Origin: CAZFDE01 sp964517795
Lineage (GTDB): Bacteria; Planctomycetota; Phycisphaerae; Sedimentisphaerales; Anaerobacaceae
Direction: 5' to 3'
DNA length: 64,000 bases
Assembly: GCA_964517795.1 (NCBI GenBank)
Contig: CAZFDE010000007.1
Span: 1 to 64,000, forward strand
The translations under genes and the position numbers were made by a program. The notes under the pieces were generated by a model, which worked only from the letters and a program-made list of their open reading frames with translations, searched no databases and was not told the origin of the DNA. This document shows, one piece after another, positions 7,031-15,273 of this stretch (position 1 is the stretch's first letter; each line of letters starts with the position of its first letter).

Positions 7031-7057
7031 TTGTCGTAGCCTTTGGAAAAAACTTTA
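7031..7057 (-). promoter_or_regulatory. FliA (sigma28) promoter of flgM
   Basis: On the minus strand a perfect TAAAGTTT (7057-7050), 11 bases, then TACGACAA (7038-7031). The -35 matches all 8 consensus bases; the -10 matches 5 of 8, including CGA and the final AA. The predicted start lies about 27 bp before the flgM ATG, leaving room for an AAGGGA ribosome binding site. Confidence 0.7.
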
Positions 7058-7136
7058 ATATTTTTTGGAAAAAAAGAAATACTTTTCAACATTTTAATTA
7101 AGCACCCCCTTATATTTGGCCGACAAACAGAATTTA

Positions 7137-7766
7137 TTAATTTTCATCGTCCAACGTTTCCGCGATTTCAAATGCCACAAATTTGGCGAATTTTATGGGG
7201 CTGACCATAATCAATTTTTCTCTTAAGGGGACCAAATCCATTTCCATCTGTGAATTAAAATAAGCATTGATCCGCTTTTGCACGGTTTTATCTTCGGTAT
7301 CCCAGACTTGATCAATGGCCCAGACCAGCCGGCCGTCTGACAAATTCAGTAATTTAAGCTGTATGGCCATATACATGTGCGGATAGGGGCGATAGCCGGT
7401 GATGGTGCCCACTAAAACAGCATCGGTTTTGAGTTTGTTGCGCATCTGGTTCAATTGCACCAGCGAGTATGTGGAACCGAGATCTAACTGCAGGCTGCGC
7501 CATTGGGGGTCATTTTGCGGGATGATCTTCATGCTGAACAATTGTTTCTTTTGAAGGGCCTGATACAGCGATTCGGTCATGTCCCTGGAAATCTGGGGAA
7601 AACCGGACATATTATTCAGTTCGATCACTGCGATTGTCCCAATTGAGTTTAACGCCGAGGGGCTGCTGAGAAAGTAATGAGTCTCGGCGGGCCGATAATA
7701 GCATCCTGAAATCAGTCCGGCCGCCAAGAGCCAACAGATCACATGGAAAATGAATGGCTTATCCAT
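7137..7766 (-). CDS. Lipoprotein with a CsgG/TolB-N-like fold, last gene of the fliL-fliA operon
   Basis: The 209-residue protein has a signal peptide and lipobox (LISGC, Cys about residue 22). The body alternates strands and helices: IGTIAVIELNNMSG, then a helix with YQALQKKQLF, then DAVLVGTITGYRPYPH and LKLLNLSDGRLVWAIDQVW. This layout resembles CsgG/FlgO/GNA1162-type periplasmic lipoproteins, but I cannot assign a family firmly. GGAAG lies near the ATG. Its start overlaps the preceding lipoprotein by 8 bp. Co-transcription with fliA and flhA suggests an outer-membrane role in flagellar assembly or anchoring. That role is inferred. Confidence 0.75.
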   Translation of the reverse strand: MDKPFIFHVICWLLAAGLISGCYYRPAETHYFLSSPSALNSIGTIAVIELNNMSGFPQISRDMTESLYQALQKKQLFSMKIIPQNDPQWRSLQLDLGSTYSLVQLNQMRNKLKTDAVLVGTITGYRPYPHMYMAIQLKLLNLSDGRLVWAIDQVWDTEDKTVQKRINAYFNSQMEMDLVPLREKLIMVSPIKFAKFVAFEIAETLDDEN

Positions 7767-8301
7767 TGGTGCTTCCTTCCGTTATTTTCGTCGCTTGCTC
7801 CGACGAGGTTTGCGGTAATGCATTCGGATCGATCTGGCCGCCGAGTACCTGCAGGATCTTATATAGCGTTTGCAATTGAGCCTTGTCGGCTTCGCGTATT
7901 TCATCGCGGAATCCCAGTACGCTGGTTTTCCAGTTATTTAGCTCGATCCGTGTTTCGATCAATAGGTCATTGGCCTCGTTCAGTTCTTTTTGCGTTTTAT
8001 CAAACTCGGATTGCGTTTGCTGAAGTTTTGCTTTAAGCGATTCATTTTCGTTGGATAATAATTCGTTTTGTTTTTTTAGAAACAGCAGCTCATTTGAAGC
8101 TTCGGCATATTTTTCGGAAATCTCGATAGCGGATTCCACGGCGGTCGGCCCGGTCGGCATGGCATTTTGGAAGCGTTTATCGGCGGCGTTGGCGCCGTCA
8201 TCCGACCGGAAAACGACTTCGATCGGGTCGCGCAGTCTGCAACTCGAGAAGGTTAAGGTCATTACGATTAGCACGATCAATATCGATTTGCGGGTTTTCA
8301 T
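7759..8301 (-). CDS. Coiled-coil lipoprotein of the fliA operon
   Basis: The 180-residue protein has a signal peptide ending in a lipobox (TFSSC, Cys about residue 21). A long heptad-type coiled coil runs from about residue 60 to 125 (FLKKQNELLSNENESLKAKL and on), followed by a short C-terminal region. It overlaps the next lipoprotein gene by 8 bp, so the two are probably co-translated and may act together at the inner face of the outer membrane. I do not recognise a named family. The operon position downstream of fliA makes a flagellar accessory role likely. Confidence 0.75.
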   Translation of the reverse strand: MKTRKSILIVLIVMTLTFSSCRLRDPIEVVFRSDDGANAADKRFQNAMPTGPTAVESAIEISEKYAEASNELLFLKKQNELLSNENESLKAKLQQTQSEFDKTQKELNEANDLLIETRIELNNWKTSVLGFRDEIREADKAQLQTLYKILQVLGGQIDPNALPQTSSEQATKITEGSTNG

Positions 8302-8312
8302 TTGTCATTCCT

Positions 8313-8561
8313 TTAATGATTGATCTCAGTTTTATTTTCATACATACATTTAATTCGGTTTGTTTGGCCGCATTGACACGTGATTTCAATAATCGCATAG
8401 GTTTTATTTTGTTCGACCACTGCTGCCTGTGGATTACCGGGTTGTCCGGCCGCACCCGCCGGTTGACCGGACGGTTTCGATGTATGGGTTGAAACCGTCA
8501 GCTTATGGGTTCCGGTGATATTAATTTGCCCTGACTTTATAATCGTACATTGGTCATTCAT
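8313..8561 (-). CDS. Small Cys-motif protein of the fliA operon (82 aa)
   Basis: The product is short and polar, with a Pro/Gly/Ala linker in the middle and a C-terminal C-x-C-G-x(6)-C cluster (TCQCGQTNRIKC) that could bind zinc. There is no signal peptide. It starts three bases after the stop of the upstream 74-residue gene and ends 11 bp before the next, so it is part of the operon. The ribosome binding site is weak, so coupling to the upstream gene is likely. Function unknown. Confidence 0.55.
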   Translation of the reverse strand: MNDQCTIIKSGQINITGTHKLTVSTHTSKPSGQPAGAAGQPGNPQAAVVEQNKTYAIIEITCQCGQTNRIKCMYENKTEINH

Positions 8562-8564
8562 GGT

Positions 8565-8789
8565 TTAAGCTCGATAATCAATATGGTCATTGGATGTATT
8601 ATTCTCATCGACATCGTGTTCTGTATTCGCGTCTAAATGCGCCACCGCCCCAGATTGCGGTTTGGTGGGGGTATGTTCTTCACCCTGTTGTTTTTGCCGT
8701 TTTTCTTTTCGCTGCTGGACGGGTTTGAGGCCCGAAATGCTTTGCAGCCCTTTGATTTTTTGAATACTGTTGAGATCTTTATCCGCCAT
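8565..8789 (-). CDS. Small polar protein of the fliA operon (74 aa)
   Basis: This 74-residue, charged, probably disordered protein has a Lys/Arg/Gln-rich N-terminal half and an Asp/Asn-rich C-terminal half. It has no membrane segment or known motif. The start overlaps the 3' end of fliA by 11 bp, which supports a real, translationally coupled gene. No function can be assigned from sequence. Confidence 0.55.
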   Translation of the reverse strand: MADKDLNSIQKIKGLQSISGLKPVQQRKEKRQKQQGEEHTPTKPQSGAVAHLDANTEHDVDENNTSNDHIDYRA

Positions 8790-9576
8790 CGTTCCACTGC
8801 CTTAATTGGGTTGATAGGTTAAATAAAGCGCTGGAATGCAATTGACTGACTCTGGCTTCCGAGATATCGAATACCTCGGCGATTTCCTTCATGGTCAATT
8901 GCTTTTGATAATATAATATAATGATTTGTTGCTGTCGTTTGTGTAATTGCCCGATTGCTTTGACTAACTGGTCGATCAATTCTTCCTTTTCGAGTCGCTG
9001 CTCAGGATTATTATATTGGTCGCTGGGCAGCAGGCAGCTTAGGCCGGGAAGGTCAGATGAAGAGGTATCCAGTGAAAAGAATTGTTTAATACGGGCATGT
9101 GAAAAGGTTTCGTAGAGTTTCTCCAGGCTGATGCCCGCTTTCTCGGCTAATTGTTCATCGGTCGGGGGCGAGCCAATTTCCTCACTCAATTCGGAGCTGG
9201 CCTGTGAAATCTGCCGAATTTGTTTGTCCACATTGGCCGGCACAAACGACCAGCTTCGCAGTTCGTCGAGTACCGCCCCCTTGATCCGAATGTAGGCATA
9301 TGTTTTGAATTCAGCGTTATGACCGGGATCATAATCATGCGCTGCTTTGACCAGTCCGAGCGTTCCGGCGGACACCAAATCGTCGTATGTCAGCGGCGGT
9401 TTGATATAACTGACCACCCGCTGAATAATTTTGTGAACCATCGGCAGTAACGCTTCGATTTGGTGGTCATCCACCTGTTTGGCGGCTTGATGGTCGTATG
9501 CCTGCCGCGCGGCCGCCTGAAGATGTTGACTGCAGCTCAGTGCAATATCGTGTTGTTTATTCGTTTGAGTCGTCAC
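8779..9576 (-). CDS. fliA: FliA/WhiG-type RNA polymerase sigma factor (sigma28)
   Basis: This is a sigma70-family factor of about 265 residues. Region 2 carries YDDLVSAGTLGLVKAAHDYD and FKTYAYIRIKGAVLDELRSW, the LDELR signature of the FliA/WhiG group, followed by the VPANV segment. Region 4 ends in an HTH (LTMKEIAEVFDISEARVSQL). The GTG at 9576 is preferred over GTG 9606 because AGGAAG lies nine bases before it; it overlaps the upstream membrane gene by 20 bp. FliA directs late flagellar promoters, and I find matching sites before fliC and flgM. The gene itself is in a sigma54-driven operon, so it sits in the middle of the cascade. Confidence 0.92.
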   Translation of the reverse strand: MTTQTNKQHDIALSCSQHLQAAARQAYDHQAAKQVDDHQIEALLPMVHKIIQRVVSYIKPPLTYDDLVSAGTLGLVKAAHDYDPGHNAEFKTYAYIRIKGAVLDELRSWSFVPANVDKQIRQISQASSELSEEIGSPPTDEQLAEKAGISLEKLYETFSHARIKQFFSLDTSSSDLPGLSCLLPSDQYNNPEQRLEKEELIDQLVKAIGQLHKRQQQIIILYYQKQLTMKEIAEVFDISEARVSQLHSSALFNLSTQLRQWNDGG

Positions 9577-9805
9577 GGGCGATATCTTCCTGTTTTTTGG
9601 CCTCACGATTAACGATTGCCGAGATCAAAAGGGCGTTGATCGCTTTGGCGATCACCATTGTAGCCGCATAAACACATAGACTGGCGATGAGTGCTCGCTT
9701 ACAGCACGTAAATGGTTCCATCCCGCTGAGTATCCCTAAAAAGGCGATACAAAAATAGCTGATGATGGCGCTTTTAACCGCAATTTTCGACATATCAAAA
9801 ATCAT
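9557..9805 (-). CDS. Small membrane protein between flhA and fliA (82 aa)
   Basis: Two hydrophobic segments are visible, at about residues 10-30 and 38-65, followed by a charged C-terminal tail, so it is an inner-membrane protein. The start follows the flhA stop by 9 bp, and the end overlaps fliA. The ribosome binding site is weak; the in-frame ATG at 9793 is an alternative start. I do not recognise a family. Position suggests a role with the FlhA export gate, as inference only. Confidence 0.6.
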   Translation of the reverse strand: MIFDMSKIAVKSAIISYFCIAFLGILSGMEPFTCCKRALIASLCVYAATMVIAKAINALLISAIVNREAKKQEDIARDDSNE

Positions 9806-9814
9806 TATTATTTT

Positions 9815-11911
9815 TTATTTGGCTCCAATAAGCTCCTGTTCCATCTCTGCGTTTTGTCGGGTATCGATCGTTTCCACTGATTCAATCTGTGTGCCCAGAA
9901 CAATTTCATCATAGGCGATTACCGGAAGCTGGGGAATCGTTCGTGATAATACGTTAGCCAAACTTGAACGCAGTCTCGAATCGCAAAGCAAAATAACTTT
10001 TTCTTTACCTTTATTCATGGCGGACTTCCATGCCAGTGCGGTCTGGTTGCTGATCTCCATGGCCTTCTCACTGGTCAGGTCCAGTTCGATCACATTGTTT
10101 TCCTGTTTCAGAGCAGATAACAATTGATGTTCCAAGGAGGGCTCAAATGTGATTGCCGCGACTGTTTTGTTTTCGTCCATATAGGTATGTGTGATCGTGC
10201 GGCTGAGACTTTTGCGAACAAGTTCCGTAAGTAATTCGATATTTTTGGTTTTCGGTGCATTTTCAGCCAGCGATTCGAGAATAATGGATAATTCACGGAT
10301 CGGGATCTGGCACGCCAGCAGGTTCTTCAGCACGCGTTGTAAAATACCGACCGATATGGTTTCGGGGATTAATTCACCGACTAATGACGGTTCGAAATTT
10401 CGCAAACGATCCACTAATTGCTGGACATCTTCGCGGCTGAGCAGTTCGTGTGCGTGTTTTTTGAGGATTTCGGATAAATGCGTAATAAAGACCGATTCCG
10501 GATCGATCACCGTATAGCCGGCCAGGTTTGCGGCTTCTTTATTATCGGCGCTGATCCAAAGCGCCGGCAGACCATAGACCGGTTCGGCCGTCTCGATCCC
10601 GCTGACGGGTGTATGCACATTGCCCGAATCCATCGCCAAGAACATATTCGGCCTCAATTGCCCCTGGGCAACGACGTGGTCGAACAATCTAATCTGGTAA
10701 GTGTTGGATTCCAGGTTAATGTCATCACGGAGTCGAACCAGCGGGATAATGATCCCCATTTCCTGAGCAAACTTTCTGCGCAGTGCACCAATACGATCGA
10801 AAATCTGGTTATTTTTTCGCGGATCGACCATCGCGATCAGTCGAATGCCGACATGCACCGAAATCCGATCCACGTCCAGCAATTCTTCGATGGGTTTTTC
10901 CTGTTTTTGGGCGTGTTCATCCGTGTTCGATTTTTTTCCATCCTTTTGTTTTTGGGCTCGGCCGATGGTTTGAGCGGTAAGGGCACAGCCTGCCGCTAAC
11001 AGTAAAAAAGGCAGCTTGGGCAGTCCGGGCACAAAGGCCAGTGCGGTAATAATCACCGCAGCAATGCCTAACGGCTGGGCCGCCTTGAGGAATTGTTTGT
11101 TAAGGTCCTGACCTACGCTGTATCGGGAGGATATTTTCGTGACCAGAAAACCGGAGCTGACCGAGATGATCACCGAAGGGATCTGGCTGACCAGTCCGTC
11201 ACCGATAGACAGCACCGAATACGTTTTAATGGCCTGGCTGATATTCATGCCATTGGCGTAGCCCATGGCAATCCCGCCGATGAGGTTGACCGCTGTAATG
11301 ATAATGCCGGCTTTAGCGTCACCGCGAATGAATTTACTGGCCCCGTCCATGGCCCCGTAAAATTCGCTTTCTTTCACTATCTTCTTTCGTCGCTTGTTGG
11401 CCTGCTCTTCGGTAATAAGCCCGGCGTTCAGATCGGCATCGATGGCCATTTGCTTTCCCGGCATGGCGTCCAGCGTGAACCGTGCGGACACCTCACTGAT
11501 GCGCTCGGCTCCTTTGGTGATCACAATAAACTGGATCACCACCAGGATCAAAAAGATGACCATGCCCACAACCAGACTGCCGCCGGCCACGAATTGGCCG
11601 AACGTCTGAATGATTTTTCCCGCATCGCCCTGCAGCAGAATCAGGCGGGTCGAAGCGACGTTGAGCGAAAGCCGAAACAGGGTAACAAAAAGCAGCAGCG
11701 ACGGAAACGTGGACAGTTCCAGCGGTTCGCAGGAACATAGTGTAACCATCAATACGGCGACCGCAACCGATACACTGCACGCCAGCAGCATATCCAGCAT
11801 AACCGTCGGCAGCGGGATCAACAATGTCGCCAGCACCGTCATCAGTCCGAAGGCCAGAATCACGTTGCTGGATGTCGCGCCTTTATTCGGTTGGATAGGG
11901 TTGTTGTCCAT
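9815..11911 (-). CDS. flhA: FlhA, flagellar type III export gate protein
   Basis: A 698-residue protein, the normal FlhA length. The N-terminal half has about eight membrane segments, with the FHIPEP-family signature ending in FTLDAMPGKQMAIDADL at about residue 160. The C-terminal cytoplasmic half binds chaperone-substrate complexes. ATG 11911 is chosen because it starts one base after the fliN stop and gives the family N-terminus; an upstream extension would overlap fliN. FlhA forms the nonameric ring of the export gate in the MS ring and works with FliP, FliQ and FliR (62151-63987) and FlhB, which is not in the window. Confidence 0.95.
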   Translation of the reverse strand: MDNNPIQPNKGATSSNVILAFGLMTVLATLLIPLPTVMLDMLLACSVSVAVAVLMVTLCSCEPLELSTFPSLLLFVTLFRLSLNVASTRLILLQGDAGKIIQTFGQFVAGGSLVVGMVIFLILVVIQFIVITKGAERISEVSARFTLDAMPGKQMAIDADLNAGLITEEQANKRRKKIVKESEFYGAMDGASKFIRGDAKAGIIITAVNLIGGIAMGYANGMNISQAIKTYSVLSIGDGLVSQIPSVIISVSSGFLVTKISSRYSVGQDLNKQFLKAAQPLGIAAVIITALAFVPGLPKLPFLLLAAGCALTAQTIGRAQKQKDGKKSNTDEHAQKQEKPIEELLDVDRISVHVGIRLIAMVDPRKNNQIFDRIGALRRKFAQEMGIIIPLVRLRDDINLESNTYQIRLFDHVVAQGQLRPNMFLAMDSGNVHTPVSGIETAEPVYGLPALWISADNKEAANLAGYTVIDPESVFITHLSEILKKHAHELLSREDVQQLVDRLRNFEPSLVGELIPETISVGILQRVLKNLLACQIPIRELSIILESLAENAPKTKNIELLTELVRKSLSRTITHTYMDENKTVAAITFEPSLEHQLLSALKQENNVIELDLTSEKAMEISNQTALAWKSAMNKGKEKVILLCDSRLRSSLANVLSRTIPQLPVIAYDEIVLGTQIESVETIDTRQNAEMEQELIGAK

Positions 11912-11912
11912 T

Positions 11913-12278
11913 TTATTTTGTCTGTTCCGGCAAACCTGCGATATCCTTGATCTTGACGGCAAAGCGGTCGTTGATTACCACGACCATTGCGGTTGCGAAT
12001 TTGTGATCTTTGATGTAAAGATCAACGGGGGCGTCAATGGGTTTGTCCAGCGGGATCACCGATCCCGGCCCCATAGTCAGCAATTGCTGGACCGGCAATT
12101 CGGTTTTACCGATACTGACGGTGACCGGCATGGTGATATCCAGCAGCACATTGATACCGGCCGCGTCTTTGCCGGTCGTTTCCGGACTGACCTCTTCGTA
12201 TTCCACCGCCTGGGCGTCGGTTTGGTCCGCGGCTTCGTTTTCTTGAGTTTTTTCGTCGACAGATTCTGTTTTCGGCAT
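11913..12278 (-). CDS. fliN: FliN, flagellar switch protein
   Basis: The 121-residue protein has an acidic Glu/Gln-rich N-terminal tail of about 40 residues and a SpoA-type domain: LLDITMPVTVSIGKTELPV, then MGPGSVIPLDKPIDAPVDLY and NDRFAVKIKDI. FliN forms the lower C-ring with FliM and the FliG collar and controls rotation sense and export. It lies 12 bp after fliM and one base before flhA in the fliL-M-N-flhA order. Confidence 0.93.
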   Translation of the reverse strand: MPKTESVDEKTQENEAADQTDAQAVEYEEVSPETTGKDAAGINVLLDITMPVTVSIGKTELPVQQLLTMGPGSVIPLDKPIDAPVDLYIKDHKFATAMVVVINDRFAVKIKDIAGLPEQTK

Positions 12279-12290
12279 GATGGCCCTCTT

Positions 12291-13265
12291 TTATTTAGCG
12301 TTAATAAGATGTTCAGTGATCAATATGGCGTGCCGATCATCGGCTTTAACGGGATATCCTTTAAAGAAAGGACGACTTTCCACGGTGGCGTTGATCGGTT
12401 CATGGGTGTTTTTCGACAACAGCAGGATATCCCCCGGCTCGAGACTCATCAATTCTTCCAGCGTCAGGTGAACATTGGCCAGTTGGGTTTGAATGGAGAC
12501 CGTTGCGGCCTTAATATTTTCAAGCATCGTGTTTTTGACAGTTTCTTCGGCAGCTCCGGCCGACTGGTGGTCGTTCGGATTGATCATCCTGTCCAGTGAA
12601 GCACTCCCAACAATGATGGAAAAGGGCGAATCTTTTTCGTTATTGGCCAAATGCGATGTAAAATCCATTTTACAGAATTCGCATCCGCTTTCGTAATCGA
12701 ACGGCAAAACACCGTGGAAAATCGTCGGATTCACGGTGAACTGAATTTGGGCCGCCTGGCCCGCCGCATTTGTCAGGGCCAATACAATATCCATTAATAA
12801 GGATTCCTCAAGACCGGACAATTCGGTGTTGTCTTTTTGAGGGTCCGCATCTCCCAGTAATTTGGTGATCCAGTCCGTGGTGGTATCTGAGGAGATGACC
12901 AATGCCCCCTGATACATGGAAAAGGTGTCCGGCGATTCCGGAACGCTTTGAAACCCAACCACATATTGACCGGGTTCGCTGTTGCCGAGCATGCCGGGGA
13001 CATCAATGTCGAACAGTTCACTGATTTCGCAAAATTTGATCTCGATAGGTTGATTGAAGACGTCGGCCAGTTTGGCGGCGGCTACACCGGTGAATTTCTT
13101 GCAGAAATTATTCAATCGATTCCGCCGCGTTGTATTCCAATAATGCGGTTTCGTCCAGTCATATTCCTGAGCATCGGCGGCATTCTCAACCGGCGCAGCC
13201 CGATTGACCGACCGAAGCAGGTCGATACATTTTTGGCGTCTTATTTTATCCGGCTGAGAGGTCAT
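12291..13265 (-). CDS. fliM: FliM, flagellar switch protein
   Basis: The 324-residue protein has an N-terminal CIDLLRSV, which resembles but does not fully match the CheY-binding EIDALLSAV helix. A CheC-like middle domain follows, and a C-terminal SpoA-like domain (ATVSIQTQLANVHLTLEELM, then LEPGDILLLSK). The middle domain is more diverged than in proteobacterial FliM. FliM joins FliG to FliN in the C-ring and receives CheY-P. The gene overlaps fliL by 4 bp and fliN follows at 12 bp. Confidence 0.92.
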   Translation of the reverse strand: MTSQPDKIRRQKCIDLLRSVNRAAPVENAADAQEYDWTKPHYWNTTRRNRLNNFCKKFTGVAAAKLADVFNQPIEIKFCEISELFDIDVPGMLGNSEPGQYVVGFQSVPESPDTFSMYQGALVISSDTTTDWITKLLGDADPQKDNTELSGLEESLLMDIVLALTNAAGQAAQIQFTVNPTIFHGVLPFDYESGCEFCKMDFTSHLANNEKDSPFSIIVGSASLDRMINPNDHQSAGAAEETVKNTMLENIKAATVSIQTQLANVHLTLEELMSLEPGDILLLSKNTHEPINATVESRPFFKGYPVKADDRHAILITEHLINAK

Positions 13266-13816
13266 TGTATGGCGAATTCCTTAAAAAGAACATGCTTGAT
13301 CCGCGGTTTGGAATCGGGATAAAGGGTCTCATTCACCGCATCGACGATATGCGATTGAATACGCTTGAGATTTTTATCGCCGGTAACATCTTCCAGTGTC
13401 AAACTGGCCAGATAAATAGTTACCCAGTTGATCAGGATCGGTTTTTTTTCATCGAGCAGAACTGTTGTTTTATCCTGTGGAGCCGCTCCGTCAATCTCCA
13501 GTGTCAGGGTCGTACGAATATAACGGGTCGCCCCCGGTTCGTCAAGATTCGCCACCACCGGTTCGAGATCGTAATACCAGTTTTTTTGATTTTTGAGATC
13601 CACCTCCGGCTCGCCCTCGGTTTGTGCTTCGGTTTCAAAGGATGCTTGTTCGGGTCCGCCGGCGATGATCCTGCCTAAAAAAAAGCCCGACCCGCAGCAT
13701 ATCAGCAGTACCGCAGCACCGATGATGAACGGCAGCAGACTGCGTTTTTTGGCCTCTTTTTGTTCTTGACCGTCTTGTTCTTGTTGTTGTGTTTGTTCGT
13801 TTTCAGGTTCAGCCAT
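13262..13816 (-). CDS. fliL: FliL, stator-associated basal body protein
   Basis: The 184-residue protein has a polar Gln/Glu-rich N-terminal cytoplasmic tail, one membrane helix (about residues 29-50) and a periplasmic domain with the FliL pattern: YDLEPVVANLDEPGATRYIR, then LTLEIDG and the C-terminal VLFKEFAIQ. FliL forms rings around stator units and supports torque. It overlaps fliM by 4 bp and starts 11 bp after the sigma54 activator gene. Confidence 0.92.
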   Translation of the reverse strand: MAEPENEQTQQQEQDGQEQKEAKKRSLLPFIIGAAVLLICCGSGFFLGRIIAGGPEQASFETEAQTEGEPEVDLKNQKNWYYDLEPVVANLDEPGATRYIRTTLTLEIDGAAPQDKTTVLLDEKKPILINWVTIYLASLTLEDVTGDKNLKRIQSHIVDAVNETLYPDSKPRIKHVLFKEFAIQ

Positions 13817-13827
13817 AGCTTTATTCC

Positions 13828-15273
13828 TTATGCAGGTTGAAGATGCCCTTGTTCTCGATATTTTCGGATTTTATCGCGTAGTGTTCGATCGCTGATCCCC
13901 AGGATACGTGCGGCCTGGGTTTTATTGCCTTCGTTTTGCCGAAGGGTATCCAGAATCGCCTGACGTTCCACCGCTTCGAGCGGGACACCGCCCAGATTGC
14001 CTGATTCATCAAGTGCGGTTGTTGAGCCATAACAGGGTTCCTGGACCATCGGTTGCAACTCATCAAATAACCAGGATACATCCGCCAGGGTGAGTACGGG
14101 ACCATTGCCCAGGATTAATGACGTAACAACAACATTGCGAAGCTGACGGATATTGCCCGGCCAATGGTAATTCGAAAAAATATCCATCATGGCTGGATCA
14201 AGAGATTCAATCGTTCGCCGAGTCTGTCGCACATATTCGTTGACAAAATACCAGACTAAATCTTCGATATCTTCCTTTCGATCTCGTAATGGGGGCACCT
14301 GGATACGGATGCCGCTAAGGCGATAATAAAGATCTTGGCGAAATGTGCCTTTTTGCACTTCGTCGAGCAGGTTTTTGTTGGTGGTACTGATGATTCGAAC
14401 GTTGACTTTGACACTATGGTTGCCGCCAACACGTTCGAAGTCCTGTTGTTCGAGGACACGCAGCAGTTTGGCCTGGAAGTTCAGGGGGGTTTCGGTGATC
14501 TCGTCGAGCAGCAATGTTCCGCCGTGTGCCATTTCGAAGCGGCCTTTGCGCCGATCCAGCGCACCGGTAAATGCCCCTTTTTCATGACCGAACAATTCGC
14601 TCTCCAGCAAACTGTCATTCAGGGCGGCACAGTTGAGTCGAATATACGCGCCGTCAACACGCTGACTGTAATAATGGATCAGACCGCTGATCAGCTCTTT
14701 TCCGGTCCCGCTTTCGCCGCAGATCAATACCGGTACGGCAGATGCGGCCACTTGTTTAGCCAGTTGGACGGTTTGTTTCAGTTTCGGACTTTTTCCGACA
14801 ATGCGATACACCGTTCGGTCGTCCTCTTGGGCCCTGACACACTGATGAATTTCCTGGTTTGGAACAAGATGATCTAAAAGCTGTTCGATCTTGTTGCGAT
14901 CAAGCGGTTTGACGACAAAATCGTAAATGCCGCATTTCAGTGCTTCGACGGCTGCAGCAGCTAATTGTTGATACTGTTGCAATGGGGGGGCAGACGCCAT
15001 CATAATGACCGGAAGTTCAGGCGTTTCTTTTTTGATCCGGTTCAATAATTTAAAGCTGTTTGTGGCAGTCGGGATATCCCGCCGCAGGAATATAAGATCA
15101 AATGACTGCTTTTCAAGTATATCTATGGCGGATTGATAGTCATTGGCCACTGTGCCGCGAAGGCTTTTGCCGGCCAATGCTTGCAATAACAGCCGTTTGG
15201 TGTCGGTATCCGGATCGACGATCAGAATATCGGCACCGGGTTTAGAACAAAAGGTGTTATCGGTATTAATCAC
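13828..15273 (-). CDS. Sigma54-dependent activator with degenerate receiver (FlrC/FleR-type)
   Basis: The 481-residue protein has a receiver-like domain (about 15-135), a central AAA+ domain with Walker A GESGTGKE, the sigma54-contact loop GAFTGA, Walker B GGTLLLDE, and a C-terminal Fis-type HTH (NKTQAARILGISDRTLRDKI). In the receiver, the phospho-acceptor position four residues before the conserved Pro is Arg (FLRRDIP), and the acidic pair is reduced to VDPD, while the VVKP Lys is kept. It is therefore probably not switched by ordinary phosphorylation. It lies inside the operon it may control, between a secreted TPR gene (8-bp overlap) and fliL. No sensor kinase is nearby. Confidence 0.88.
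   Translation of the reverse strand: MINTDNTFCSKPGADILIVDPDTDTKRLLLQALAGKSLRGTVANDYQSAIDILEKQSFDLIFLRRDIPTATNSFKLLNRIKKETPELPVIMMASAPPLQQYQQLAAAAVEALKCGIYDFVVKPLDRNKIEQLLDHLVPNQEIHQCVRAQEDDRTVYRIVGKSPKLKQTVQLAKQVAASAVPVLICGESGTGKELISGLIHYYSQRVDGAYIRLNCAALNDSLLESELFGHEKGAFTGALDRRKGRFEMAHGGTLLLDEITETPLNFQAKLLRVLEQQDFERVGGNHSVKVNVRIISTTNKNLLDEVQKGTFRQDLYYRLSGIRIQVPPLRDRKEDIEDLVWYFVNEYVRQTRRTIESLDPAMMDIFSNYHWPGNIRQLRNVVVTSLILGNGPVLTLADVSWLFDELQPMVQEPCYGSTTALDESGNLGGVPLEAVERQAILDTLRQNEGNKTQAARILGISDRTLRDKIRKYREQGHLQPA

Noticed and set aside
10478..12599. Plus-strand ORFs opposite flhA, fliN and fliM
   Set aside because: Shadows of recognised genes; their translations are Arg/His/Asp-rich without domains.
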